Shown here one piece after another: positions 7,062-14,484 of a stretch of 16,598 nucleotides of DNA; within the stretch, counting starts at the first letter, position 1; every line of letters starts with the position of its first letter. Made by a program: the position numbers and the translations under genes. Under the pieces are notes generated by a model, which was given only the letters and a program-made list of their open reading frames with translations, had not been told where the DNA came from and made no database searches. This stretch comes from Promethearchaeota archaeon (GTDB taxonomy: Archaea; Asgardarchaeota; Lokiarchaeia; Sigynarchaeales; SOKP01), in assembly GCA_014729315.1 (NCBI GenBank), contig WJKD01000352.1, forward strand, positions 1 to 16,598, written 5' to 3'.

Positions 7062-7739
7062 TCACTGTGGTTTCGCTAAGACAATTTTCATAGTAAATAG
7101 AAACCCTAACTCTTCAGAATGTAGTATTCTGAAGTCTGCTATTTTTAAAAAGTGCTCTAAGTAGATTGGACGGCAACTTGCGTATTTCTCAAAAGTCTTA
7201 TTATAAAATTCGTTAAGCCTTACTGAGAGGGTTCTTTCACGATTTTCTTTTGGTATACTAACAACACATAATCTCCCATCTGTTTTCAATACTCGCTTAA
7301 TTTCACTCAAAACAATTGGTATGTCGGGATTGTCAAAGAGTTCCAAAGTGCTTGCTATATAAACCGCGTCAAAATAATTGCATTTGTAGGGTAAATCTCT
7401 AGCATCTCCTTGCTCAATACTTATGTTATCCAGATCAGAATTCAACACTTTTGTTCCCGTAATCCGGACCATCTCTGGGGTTAAATCAATACCATAAACA
7501 TATCCCTGGGATCCTACTTCCCTTGCCAGTTGAAGTAAAGCTGTTCCTCTGCCGAAGCCTATTTCTAAAATACGTTCCCCTTGTTTTAGATTTAAAAGGT
7601 AAATACTTCTTTCTCTAAGGCTTTTCTCAAATCTCTCAATAAATCCCATAACCTTACTTAGTTTGCTATACATCTCTTTCATCAGATCTTTATCCGCTTT
7701 AACTCTTAGTATCCTTTTTGCATTATTCATTTTTTTCAT
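7062..7739 (-). CDS. class I SAM-dependent methyltransferase (UbiE/MenG-like)
   Basis: A 225-residue soluble methyltransferase. Motif I (ILEIGFGRG, 57-65), the acidic end of strand 2 (VYGIDLTPEM, 81-90), the GDARDLP stretch that contacts the adenine (111-117) and the post-motif VLKTDGRL all follow the UbiE/Methyltransf_11 pattern. The methyl acceptor cannot be read from the sequence. It lacks the cysteine set of arsenite methyltransferases (no NCVINL-type motif). It is the last gene of a four-gene operon, 21 bases after the glycosyltransferase, so it probably methylates the product or an intermediate of that pathway. ATG at 7739 is used; a second ATG three codons in is an equal possibility, and no clear ribosome binding site separates them. 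Confidence 0.85.
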   Translation of the reverse strand: MKKMNNAKRILRVKADKDLMKEMYSKLSKVMGFIERFEKSLRERSIYLLNLKQGERILEIGFGRGTALLQLAREVGSQGYVYGIDLTPEMVRITGTKVLNSDLDNISIEQGDARDLPYKCNYFDAVYIASTLELFDNPDIPIVLSEIKRVLKTDGRLCVVSIPKENRERTLSVRLNEFYNKTFEKYASCRPIYLEHFLKIADFRILHSEELGFLFTMKIVLAKPQ

Positions 7740-7760
7740 TTCAAATCAGTTAGAATTCTT

Positions 7761-8510
7761 TTAAAATCTCAAATAAATAGAATATTTCTTGAAAAGATTT
7801 CTTAATCTTTTTGGATCCATTCCAAGTTTCCATAAAAAAAAGATCAGAGTCCATAAAATGATAGTCCTAAAAAAACCATATCTTTCCAATCTTCTTGCGG
7901 ATGTTAATACTGGAGATTGAATATATGTAATATGGTTTTTTCCTATTTTTTTTAATCGATATATGAAATCAAAATCTTCACATATCCACAATGGCTTGTA
8001 TCCACCTAAGAAATCGAATGTTTCTTTTCGTACAAAAATTCCATTATCCCCGGGAAACGCTTTTGTCGCACCTACTAACAAGTTTCCTACTCCTTGCCAT
8101 ATTTTGCAGCAAAATTTAAGGAATGATGTTCTTTTGACTTGATCGCTCCAATTCCAGTGCTTTTTAAATCCACCACCTAGAATTTTTGGGTCCTTCAGTC
8201 GAATTATCATCCTTATGAGGGCATCTTCCGGTAGATATGTATCTGCGTGAAGAAATAGGAAAGCCTCTCCCTTAGAGACGCTTGCTCCAAAGTTCAGTTG
8301 ATTATGTCTACCTTTAGGGCTTTCAATAATCAGATCTGCGAGACTTTTTGCTATATTAATAGTCTCATCGGTTGATCCACCGTCACTTACAATAATTTCA
8401 ACGAGCGAAAAACCTTTTGGAAAAAGATTAACCGCAGATCTTACAGATTTAATAGTTTCTGCAAGATTTTCTTCCTCATTAAAAGTAATGATAATTACGC
8501 TAATTAACAT
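7761..8510 (-). CDS. family 2 glycosyltransferase, TIGR04283-like
   Basis: A 249-residue GT-A fold glycosyltransferase. The N-terminus ISVIIITFNEEENL, the nucleotide-binding VSDGGSTDET (41-50) and the metal-binding position in FLHADT (86-91) are standard GT2 motifs. GRHNQLNFGA (67-76) and the late TSARRLERYGFFRT (203-216) are characteristic of the TIGR04283 group, named from arsenosugar ('rSAM/selenodomain-associated') clusters. The C-terminus carries one hydrophobic segment (about 216-229) that could sit at the membrane. It transfers a sugar from a nucleotide-sugar to an unidentified acceptor. It starts 3 bases after the DUF2064 gene, with GAAAG before the ATG. The pairing of these two families is itself a known genomic association. 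Confidence 0.85.
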   Translation of the reverse strand: MLISVIIITFNEEENLAETIKSVRSAVNLFPKGFSLVEIIVSDGGSTDETINIAKSLADLIIESPKGRHNQLNFGASVSKGEAFLFLHADTYLPEDALIRMIIRLKDPKILGGGFKKHWNWSDQVKRTSFLKFCCKIWQGVGNLLVGATKAFPGDNGIFVRKETFDFLGGYKPLWICEDFDFIYRLKKIGKNHITYIQSPVLTSARRLERYGFFRTIILWTLIFFLWKLGMDPKRLRNLFKKYSIYLRF

Positions 8511-8513
8511 CTT

Positions 8514-9302
8514 TCAAGGATGATTTTTGTAGATTTTTCGACATCTTGTGTCATTCTCAATTAGTTCTATTTCCAATTTAAGATCATCAATTGCTTGTAA
8601 AGTATATTTAGGGAAAAAAAAACCCTCGCTTATTTCGCTAATTGATAGGATCTTAATAAATGCTAATAATGAAATTAGATCTTCCTCAATATCAATATCT
8701 CCATAGGCAGGTAAGAGGATTAATGGGATTTTTTGATTAGAACTAAATTTAGCGAATTGATTAAGTTCTACTCCCCCTCGAAATAATTTGTGTTCTGAGA
8801 ACCAATTCCACCGAAACGATTCGTTAATCCCGACTAGATACACTCCCCCTCCTTGAGCAGGACCAATTACTATACTATTTTTTTCTTCAGATAGATATAA
8901 AAATGCTTTATCTAATATGCTTGGAGCTAAGTAAGGCAAATCTGCACCTATTATTATCATTTTTTTTGAACCCGAGTTTTGAGAAGTGCGTATGACCGAC
9001 CCAAATCGTTCGTCAAAATCATTTCCCTCTTGTAGAGAGAAACTAACTGGTTTATTTGAGCGTTCTTCTGTCAAAAGATTATTCACTATCTTTCTTAACC
9101 TACTTAGACCAGACTTGGGGGTATAACCAATTTCGATTTGGTCAGAATTACTTTTTATTCCTAATAATATGGTGTCTTTTAACATCCCTTCTGCTATGAT
9201 TGAAACATCTTCATGCGTGAGAGATGTGTTTTTCATCAATCTAGTTTTTACAGGAATTGTTCTTGGGACTTTAGTAAATATAATAAGAGAATTAGATTTC
9301 AT
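8514..9302 (-). CDS. DUF2064 / TIGR04282-like nucleotidyl- or glycosyltransferase
   Basis: A protein of about 262 residues with a MobA-like GT-A/nucleotidyltransferase fold. LIIFTKVPRTIPVKTRL at the N-terminus matches the LIxFaKxPxPGxVKTRL signature of DUF2064. GADLPYLAPSIL provides the metal-site aspartate, and IGPAQGGGVYLVGI corresponds to the family motif GPAxDGGYYLxGL. Here the family aspartate is Gly, so this member is divergent. The ADLPYL wording also recalls the archaeal CofC guanylyltransferases, to which the family is distantly related. It probably activates or transfers a sugar or phospho-acid with an NTP. I prefer ATG 9302 to the TTG at 9314; neither has a good ribosome binding site, and translation is probably coupled to the upstream methyltransferase, which ends at 9318. 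Confidence 0.7.
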   Translation of the reverse strand: MKSNSLIIFTKVPRTIPVKTRLMKNTSLTHEDVSIIAEGMLKDTILLGIKSNSDQIEIGYTPKSGLSRLRKIVNNLLTEERSNKPVSFSLQEGNDFDERFGSVIRTSQNSGSKKMIIIGADLPYLAPSILDKAFLYLSEEKNSIVIGPAQGGGVYLVGINESFRWNWFSEHKLFRGGVELNQFAKFSSNQKIPLILLPAYGDIDIEEDLISLLAFIKILSISEISEGFFFPKYTLQAIDDLKLEIELIENDTRCRKIYKNHP

Positions 9303-9317
9303 AAGAGAAAACAATTA

Positions 9318-10127
9318 TTATACTTTTTTTGCTATCCATAGACCCCTGCTTACTTTTTTTTCGTATATTGCCTTTTGCCAAGCTAAAAGTCCTTTTTCTG
9401 CCTCTCTAAAAAGTTCTATTCCGTATCCTTTTTCAATATTTTCCTTATTAGCTTTAAGAATTTTTACATATTCATCTACATGATTAGCAAAATCGTCTCC
9501 AAAATCCTGAGATTCTATTAAATTATATCCGACCTTTTTTATCAGCTTTTTATATCCTTCTAAAGTTTGGAGACTCGGAAATACCATAAATTCCATCAAC
9601 AAATCCGACTCTTCTTCCGTGATTTTAGATGTCCCCCATATCCAATCCGTAAAAGCAATTGTTCCATCAGGCTTTAAAACTCGCCAAGTTTCTTCGATCA
9701 ACCTTTCCTTATCTGTAATATAGCACCATGCATCTTGCCCCCATACAATATCAATTGATTCGTCATGAGCGGGAATATCGAGTGCAGATCCTAAGCGATA
9801 TTCTATTTTGCCTTCGTATTGTATCCCTTTAGTCCTTTTTTGAGCCTCTTCTATCATCTCAAGAGTAATATCTAAACCTATAATCTTAACTCCATATTCG
9901 TCAACTAATTGTCTTGCTGGACCACCTAGAGCGGAACATATATCTAATAGAATAGTCTCGCCATTTAATTTATCTAAACCAATCTTTTTGGCTAAAAAAT
10001 CAGTTTGTTCTGAACCACCAACATGAATTTGCTCTCCCATTAGAAGCTCCCATAATTTTCCTCCAGGACCCGCATAAACCTCACTTACATCATTCACGCT
10101 AAAATTGTATTTTTTATGATCTGACAT
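9318..10127 (-). CDS. SAM-dependent methyltransferase, sarcosine/dimethylglycine methyltransferase-like
   Basis: A 269-residue class I methyltransferase, first gene of the operon. Motif I reads LLDICSALGGPARQL (60-74), the 'GLGGPAR' form found in glycine-betaine-type N-methyltransferases (SDMT) and phosphoethanolamine methyltransferases, with IGLDIT at 83-88. The catalytic-region segment VWGQDAWCYITDKERL (128-143) matches the 'WSQDAxxHxxDR' motif of that group, followed by VLKPDGTIAFTDW. The N-terminal YAGPGGKLWELLMGEQIHVGG segment is shared with a subgroup of these enzymes. The acceptor is probably an amine or carboxylate on a small molecule but is not determined. A good ribosome binding site (AAGGA, seven bases before ATG) and a TATA-like stretch near 10169-10178 precede it, with the DUF454 gene divergent on the other side. 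Confidence 0.8.
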   Translation of the reverse strand: MSDHKKYNFSVNDVSEVYAGPGGKLWELLMGEQIHVGGSEQTDFLAKKIGLDKLNGETILLDICSALGGPARQLVDEYGVKIIGLDITLEMIEEAQKRTKGIQYEGKIEYRLGSALDIPAHDESIDIVWGQDAWCYITDKERLIEETWRVLKPDGTIAFTDWIWGTSKITEEESDLLMEFMVFPSLQTLEGYKKLIKKVGYNLIESQDFGDDFANHVDEYVKILKANKENIEKGYGIELFREAEKGLLAWQKAIYEKKVSRGLWIAKKV

Positions 10128-10233
10128 ACTTTATCCTTAATTGGGTTTTTTGTATTAAGTCGGTAAATTAGTATTTAAATCTTAATTTTAGAAATTATAA
10201 GCAAAAACGAATATAATTATAGTACGATTTTAA

Positions 10234-10722
10234 TTGGTGATTTTGATCACAGAGAACAACAATGATGAAGAAAGAAGTCATCCCTCAAATAAAACACCTC
10301 AAAATGCATCAAAAAAAGAATTAAGCAAATTAGCTCGAGGATTTTATTTTATTGGAGGTTTTATTTCGTTAATTTTGGGAATAATTGGAGTTATATTACC
10401 CATTCTTCCGACTACTCCCTTCCTCCTCCTTTCGGCAGCGTGTTTTGCTCGTAGTTCAGATCGTTTTTATAATTGGCTTATTAATAATAAAGTTCTTGGA
10501 GCATACATTCGGCATTATAGAGAGGGGACTGGAATGCCGCTGAAAATAAAAATAATTACAATATCTCTATTATGGATAACGATTCTGCTATCTATATTTT
10601 TAATAATTACAATCTTATGGGTAAAGTTTCTTTTGATAATAATCGCCATCGCAGTTACTATACATATAGCTTTAATCCGTCCGAAGAATAAGGAAGAAAA
10701 GGAAACAGAAGATAATCAATAA
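10234..10722 (+). CDS. DUF454 / YbaN family membrane protein
   Basis: A protein of about 160 residues with three to four hydrophobic helices (about 36-56, 59-70, 106-125 and 127-147). The family core is unmistakable: GVILPILPTTPFLLLSAACFARSSDRF (52-78 region), with the LPTTPFLLL and CFARSS words conserved in YbaN/DUF454 proteins. Their biochemical function is unknown; they are small inner-membrane proteins. The N-terminal 30 residues are polar and asparagine-rich, and the C-terminus is charged (KNKEEKETEDN), both likely cytoplasmic. There is no ATG near the start. TTG 10234, GTG 10237 and TTG 10243 are all possible, and the TATA-like ATATAATTATAG at 10210-10221 would place transcription onset close to the GTG, giving a leaderless mRNA. 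Confidence 0.8.
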   Translation: MVILITENNNDEERSHPSNKTPQNASKKELSKLARGFYFIGGFISLILGIIGVILPILPTTPFLLLSAACFARSSDRFYNWLINNKVLGAYIRHYREGTGMPLKIKIITISLLWITILLSIFLIITILWVKFLLIIIAIAVTIHIALIRPKNKEEKETEDNQ

Positions 10723-10956
10723 TCTTTATTAATTTAATAGCTATGGTTCTATTTTTAAGTTTACCATAATTTGATAATTAACTCTTAATCTTTTTACAAT
10801 TTCGAGTGATTCCTTTATAATTTATTTTGGATAATCATTCATAAATCTGCCAGATTATTATAAAAAATTAAATTGATCAATTTATTTAGCTATATTTCTT
10901 ACAAAATTCTCTATAATTTTATAATGATTGAACTATTAAGCGTTAAAAGTTTATGT

Positions 10957-10968
10957 AAAATATAAATA
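10957..10968 (+). promoter_or_regulatory. TATA-like element of the FKBP gene
   Basis: AAAATATAAATA lies 22-33 bases ahead of the FKBP ATG. GGATGA (about 10978-10983) could serve as a weak ribosome binding site if transcription starts a little earlier. The 240 bases before this hold only A/T-rich sequence without visible features. Confidence 0.35.
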
Positions 10969-10989
10969 AAATTAAATGGATGAAAGATA

Positions 10990-11478
10990 ATGGCGATAAA
11001 AAAAGGCGATATTATAAAAGTTGAGTACATCGGGACGCTCGATAATGGTGAAGTTTTTGATAGTACTGAGATGAACGAGGGTAAACCTTTAAAATTTCAA
11101 GTAGGATCGGGACAATTAATTTTTGGATTTGATAATTCGGTTATTGGCAAAGAAGTTGGACACGAATATGAAATAAGATTAGAGCCTAATGAAGCATACG
11201 GAGATTATAAAGAAGGATTAATTCAGAGTATTCCAAAAGAACAATTTCCTGAAGATCAAAAACCTCAAAAAGGGATGATGATTGTATTATTAGGCCCCAA
11301 TCAACAACCAATCCCAGCAACTATTAAAGAAGTTAAAGATGATACTATTGATATTGATTTAAATCATCCAATGGCGGGAAAGAGCTTAAATTTTAAAATA
11401 AAAATCTTAGAAACAGGTTGTGAGCCCGATCCTCCAAGTGCTTGCGGATGCGGTTGTGGACACGAACACCACCATTGA
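10990..11478 (+). CDS. SlyD-like FKBP-type peptidyl-prolyl cis-trans isomerase
   Basis: A 162-residue cytoplasmic folding helper. Residues 1-70 form the first FKBP half (FDSTEMNEGKPLKFQVGSG, then LIFGFD with the pocket residues, and NEAYG at 67-71). Residues 72-130 are the insert-in-flap chaperone domain (SIPKEQFPED, GPNQQPIPATI, DLNHPMAGKSL), and 131-142 close the FKBP domain. The last 19 residues hold Cys144, Cys152, Cys154 and Cys156 and end in HEHHH, a metal-binding tail like that of bacterial SlyD, which delivers Ni to hydrogenases. Archaeal short FKBPs often lack such a tail. It presumably catalyses proline isomerisation and may buffer or deliver Ni, Zn or Co. It is a single gene, with the hairpin terminator at 11509-11542 downstream. 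Confidence 0.92.
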   Translation: MAIKKGDIIKVEYIGTLDNGEVFDSTEMNEGKPLKFQVGSGQLIFGFDNSVIGKEVGHEYEIRLEPNEAYGDYKEGLIQSIPKEQFPEDQKPQKGMMIVLLGPNQQPIPATIKEVKDDTIDIDLNHPMAGKSLNFKIKILETGCEPDPPSACGCGCGHEHHH

Positions 11479-11508
11479 GCGTAGTTTTTATTATAAATAA
11501 ATCTTGTC

Positions 11509-11542
11509 AATGTTTTTTATTATTGCTCTTAAAACATTTTTT
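11509..11542 (+). terminator. hairpin terminator of the FKBP gene
   Basis: AATGTTTT (11509-11516) pairs with AAAACATT (11531-11538) over a 14-base loop, and the T-run at 11537-11542 follows immediately. It lies 30 bases past the FKBP stop in the gap between two convergent genes. Confidence 0.5.
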
Positions 11543-11545
11543 CTT

Positions 11546-12619
11546 TTATTCCTCTGATTGAAAATGATAGCATTTTGGATCTGCAGCTAATATATCACCA
11601 GCGTAATAATATGCACTGCTTCTACATCCAAAACAATAAGAATTATTCGCACATTTTGAACAATTTCCGGGTAATTTTGAAGGGTCTCTAAAATCTAAAA
11701 ATAATAATCTCCTTCTCTTTTCTTCTACTAAGTTTTCAAGCGGTTTATCCCTGATGTTCCCAAATTCCTTTGTTCGAATGACAGAACAAGGAATCAACCA
11801 ACCATCGGCAGTAATACAAACTACAGTACCGCAATAAAATTTTGATACATCCATCGGGCCGCAGGAAGGATCTTCGGGATAATTGATTTCGTCCCTATAG
11901 GCAAAAGCATCTTTTATTTGTGAAATACTTGGTTCCCATTCTTTATCAGCTTTTCGATGAATAACGGGGTTAAATAAGGTTAAACAAGTTTTGATTCCAA
12001 AGTCATCTTGTAAGTAAGAAATCATTGATTTTGCCTCCCCTTCAGCTACGGGAGTCGTGTAAGTTATACAATTCACCATTGCTTCTGGATTTTTACCCCA
12101 CTTTAGCGTGTTTTTTATTCCCTTAATAATTAAATTAATATTATTCGGATTGGCTTCGTACATTTGATCTTCATGAAGTAATGCGTATAATTCGGGATTA
12201 GTTGTATCTAAATGCGTAGAAATAAAACCGTCTTTAGAGACCTCTACAGCTTTTCGTGAAACGTCTGGATCTGCTAAAGGGATACCGCTCGTCCAAATGT
12301 TGTTAATAAACCCAAGCTCTATCGCATAGAGACATAACTCGTACCAGTCTTTCCTTATTAAAGGATCCCCTCCTAACCAATCTATCATTTTGATATCCAT
12401 CTTCGCCGCAGAATCCAGTATCTCCATTATTTTTTCAGAACTTAATCCATCAGGACTATCAGGTTTACTATCGGCGTAGCAGTACTTACATAATTGATTA
12501 CACTTTAAAGTGGATTCAATTTGTAAAATAAAGATTTTTCCTTTTTCATAATATTCTTTCTGGAGATCAAACTGAGATGCCATCCCTGCGTGAGCTAAAG
12601 GTACGTCTTCTTTGGTCAT
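11546..12619 (-). CDS. radical SAM / SPASM-domain enzyme
   Basis: A 357-residue Fe-S enzyme. The radical SAM motif CNQLCKYCY (Cys40, 44, 47) binds the [4Fe-4S] cluster that cleaves S-adenosylmethionine, and WLGGDP (81-86) is the SAM-contact 'GGEP' motif. The C-terminal SPASM domain has Cys263, Cys278 (GWLIPC), CSKC (320-323), CFGC (329-332) and a final DPKC (350), with GD at 341-342, so it should bind one or two auxiliary clusters. SPASM enzymes modify peptides, proteins or cofactors (PqqE, AhbD, sactipeptide enzymes). No precursor peptide gene is seen next to it, so the target is unknown. I start it at ATG 12619, which has AAAGGA seven bases upstream, rather than the in-frame TTG at 12649, which has none. 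It is unlike ArsS, so it probably does not belong to the glycosyltransferase operon. Confidence 0.85.
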   Translation of the reverse strand: MTKEDVPLAHAGMASQFDLQKEYYEKGKIFILQIESTLKCNQLCKYCYADSKPDSPDGLSSEKIMEILDSAAKMDIKMIDWLGGDPLIRKDWYELCLYAIELGFINNIWTSGIPLADPDVSRKAVEVSKDGFISTHLDTTNPELYALLHEDQMYEANPNNINLIIKGIKNTLKWGKNPEAMVNCITYTTPVAEGEAKSMISYLQDDFGIKTCLTLFNPVIHRKADKEWEPSISQIKDAFAYRDEINYPEDPSCGPMDVSKFYCGTVVCITADGWLIPCSVIRTKEFGNIRDKPLENLVEEKRRRLLFLDFRDPSKLPGNCSKCANNSYCFGCRSSAYYYAGDILAADPKCYHFQSEE

Positions 12620-12708
12620 AATTTTTCCTTTGGGAATTCTATTAAGCAAAGATCTTAATCTTTATTTAAGTAGATATTATAATTTGGAGTTTTATATTTT
12701 AAGATTAT

Positions 12709-12716
12709 AAAAAAAA
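12709..12716 (-). terminator. T8 tract after the seven-helix membrane protein
   Basis: Eight consecutive T on the minus strand, about 25 bases after the membrane protein stop codon. The same stretch precedes the TATA-like sequences of the radical SAM gene (about 12660-12682), so it may separate the two genes into different transcripts. Confidence 0.4.
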
Positions 12717-12739
12717 GAAATGATAATAGTTTAAGTTTC

Positions 12740-13513
12740 CTAACTATATACGTTACTAACCCAATCAAATCCGATTGTTAATTCTTGTATTAAAAGAGCA
12801 ATTAAAGATGATATCATAATAAGAATACATATATAAAAGCTGTATCTCGGCCATGGTTCATTTTTTACATTATATCCCATTTTATATTGTTCCCATAAGA
12901 CTACTCCGAGGAAGACAAATAACCCGATATCAAAAACCCATGTGGCGAATTCTAAACTTTCGGGAGGGAGATATCTTAAATATCCAGCATTCCGGCTAAA
13001 AGCCATTAATTCAGCCTCCATAGGCAATCTTACGATGAAGAACATTAATCCCATATGAGCAATTAACAACCATGCAATAATTAGGCTATGCATATTTAAC
13101 CACATAAATCCTCTTCGACTTAATTTTCCTTCAAGAAAGACTTTCCCTCGGGTTCTCTCTATTAGTACGACTAAGACCCAAATGATTAGAATTATTCCAC
13201 ATATAAGAGTTAAGAATAAAGTATTATATGAACCGCTACCAGTAATTGGAAGCATAAATGATTGCACCATGGCTATTAATCTTGAGAGTGGACTTTTTTG
13301 ATACCAAGCAAGACCAACATTAAAAATAATAATTGCATAAGCCCAGTTATGAACCCATCTTAGATCGGTAGAAATTACTTCCCATGCCCACGGTCCTGCA
13401 AACCACCATAAAATATAAGCAAATCCCATAATGACCAATCCCAATCCAGGACCAATTAAATATTTATTCGATTTATGAACACCATCTTTTGAAATACTTA
13501 CATCATTATTCAT
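12740..13513 (-). CDS. seven-helix integral membrane protein of unknown family
   Basis: A 257-residue protein I do not recognise. Hydrophobic segments lie at about 19-40, 52-70, 78-92, 97-118, 138-162, 188-207 and 224-244. A short charged loop, ERTRGKVFLEGKLSRRG (119-135), is probably cytoplasmic. Three histidines sit in or at the edge of helices: His55 (WVHNW), His142 and His153 (MHSLIIAWLLIAHMG). This could fit a haem b or quinone site as in cytochrome b-type membrane anchors, but that is only inference. Tryptophan content is high. It lies between a QueG-like [4Fe-4S] protein and a radical SAM enzyme on the same strand, about 120 bases from each, so a redox role in the membrane is possible. 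The ATG start is preceded by AAGG. Confidence 0.65.
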   Translation of the reverse strand: MNNDVSISKDGVHKSNKYLIGPGLGLVIMGFAYILWWFAGPWAWEVISTDLRWVHNWAYAIIIFNVGLAWYQKSPLSRLIAMVQSFMLPITGSGSYNTLFLTLICGIILIIWVLVVLIERTRGKVFLEGKLSRRGFMWLNMHSLIIAWLLIAHMGLMFFIVRLPMEAELMAFSRNAGYLRYLPPESLEFATWVFDIGLFVFLGVVLWEQYKMGYNVKNEPWPRYSFYICILIMISSLIALLIQELTIGFDWVSNVYS

Positions 13514-13634
13514 TTATTTCAACCTTGAGAATCTATCTATATTTATTTGATTAGGGTTAGTTTTCTATATAAAATTAATAGTTATAATTTAATCGAATGT
13601 GGTTTTCGAAATAAAAAGAAAAGAAGAGAATATC

Positions 13635-14321
13635 TTAAGATTGCCCCAAGGAAAAAATATCTTTATCTCTTTTTTTGCCTATTGGACATGCTTCTATACA
13701 TTTATTGCACCAAATTGAAGACGAATCTGATAATTTTTTTAAATGAGACTGTGTGTAAGGAAAACACTTTTCTCTATCATAGATTCCGTCTGAAAGAGCA
13801 TCAGCAGGACACGCTATTACGCATAAAGTACAATTTTCGCAATATTTGCAATTGTTAATAGGATCGCCAACTTTTAGTGATGCGTTGGTGACCATAGCTC
13901 TTAGGCGGACTTGAGCACCATAATCCTCAGTGATTAATAAATTATTTTTACCAATCGCACCTATCCCTGCCAGAGCCGCTGCTTCTTTCAAATATAATCC
14001 CGGATTATAAGAAATTACAACAGATTGAAAACCTTCTTTTTCGATAAAATCTTTTAATTGATACGCTCTATTTTCAATTATTGAATCCATGAAATGACTA
14101 CCTCTACCAGACTTAAGATCTTGACTCCAAGCATCTAAAATTAAATCGTACATATAAACTCCAAGCACTATGACGGTTTGCGCGTCTTTTAGAAATTTAA
14201 AAGGTTTATAGCGTTTCTTATATCTTTCAAAATGAGCGGGATCGGCAAAACCTATAAGATCAATTCCAATTTTCTTAGCAAATTTTTCCACTTTCTCCGT
14301 TAATATAACATCTCTTCCCAT
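13635..14321 (-). CDS. QueG-like double [4Fe-4S] cluster protein (epoxyqueuosine reductase-related)
   Basis: A 228-residue soluble Fe-S protein. The N-terminal half resembles the corrinoid-binding part of epoxyqueuosine reductase and reductive dehalogenases (IGIDLIGFADP at 18-28; AALAGIGAIGKNNLLI at 115-130). The C-terminal half holds a double ferredoxin-like unit: CENCTLCVIACP (161-172), REKC (186) and CNKCIEACP (205-213), with an extra Cys158. True QueG is about 350 residues, has a C-terminal HEAT-like region and uses an aspartate in a VDxxPxxE motif. Here that stretch reads SYNPGLYLKE and the HEAT region is absent. It is therefore probably not a tRNA epoxyqueuosine reductase but a shorter family member that handles electrons for another, possibly B12-dependent, reaction. 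ATG at 14321 follows GGAAGAG. Confidence 0.8.
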   Translation of the reverse strand: MGRDVILTEKVEKFAKKIGIDLIGFADPAHFERYKKRYKPFKFLKDAQTVIVLGVYMYDLILDAWSQDLKSGRGSHFMDSIIENRAYQLKDFIEKEGFQSVVISYNPGLYLKEAAALAGIGAIGKNNLLITEDYGAQVRLRAMVTNASLKVGDPINNCKYCENCTLCVIACPADALSDGIYDREKCFPYTQSHLKKLSDSSSIWCNKCIEACPIGKKRDKDIFSLGQS

Positions 14322-14404
14322 TTCAACTCTTCCAGCATCCTAACTATAAAATCTAATTAAAACATTAAAATTATGATATATTAGTAATAAGGAATGTTTT
14401 ATTT

Positions 14405-14484
14405 ATGCGTTTTTAATAATGGTTCAAAATGGTTAAAAAGTCTATTTCAAGCAATTTTGCATTTTTAACAATTTAAAAACGCAT
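14405..14484. repeat. 12-bp perfect inverted repeat between the GTPase and QueG-like genes
   Basis: ATGCGTTTTTAA (14405-14416) and TTAAAAACGCAT (14473-14484) are exact inverted copies separated by 56 bases. The right arm touches the stop codon of the GTPase gene. The loop holds two AATGGTT words and a small GCAATTTTGC palindrome. It could fold at the end of the GTPase mRNA or act as a protein-binding element ahead of the QueG-like gene. Confidence 0.45.

Noticed and set aside
9169..9483. Plus-strand frame of about 100 codons opposite the DUF2064/methyltransferase junction
   Set aside because: It is antisense to two genes with clear family motifs; the hydrophobic product is what reversed A/T-rich coding sequence gives.
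11546..12619. Radical SAM gene as the missing ArsS of the glycosyltransferase operon
   Set aside because: Its SPASM domain and layout do not match ArsS, and two unrelated genes and a convergent terminator lie between it and the operon.
13547..13858. Plus-strand frame overlapping the end of the QueG-like gene
   Set aside because: It lies largely antisense to a conserved double Fe-S cluster coding region, and its product is low-complexity with no family features.
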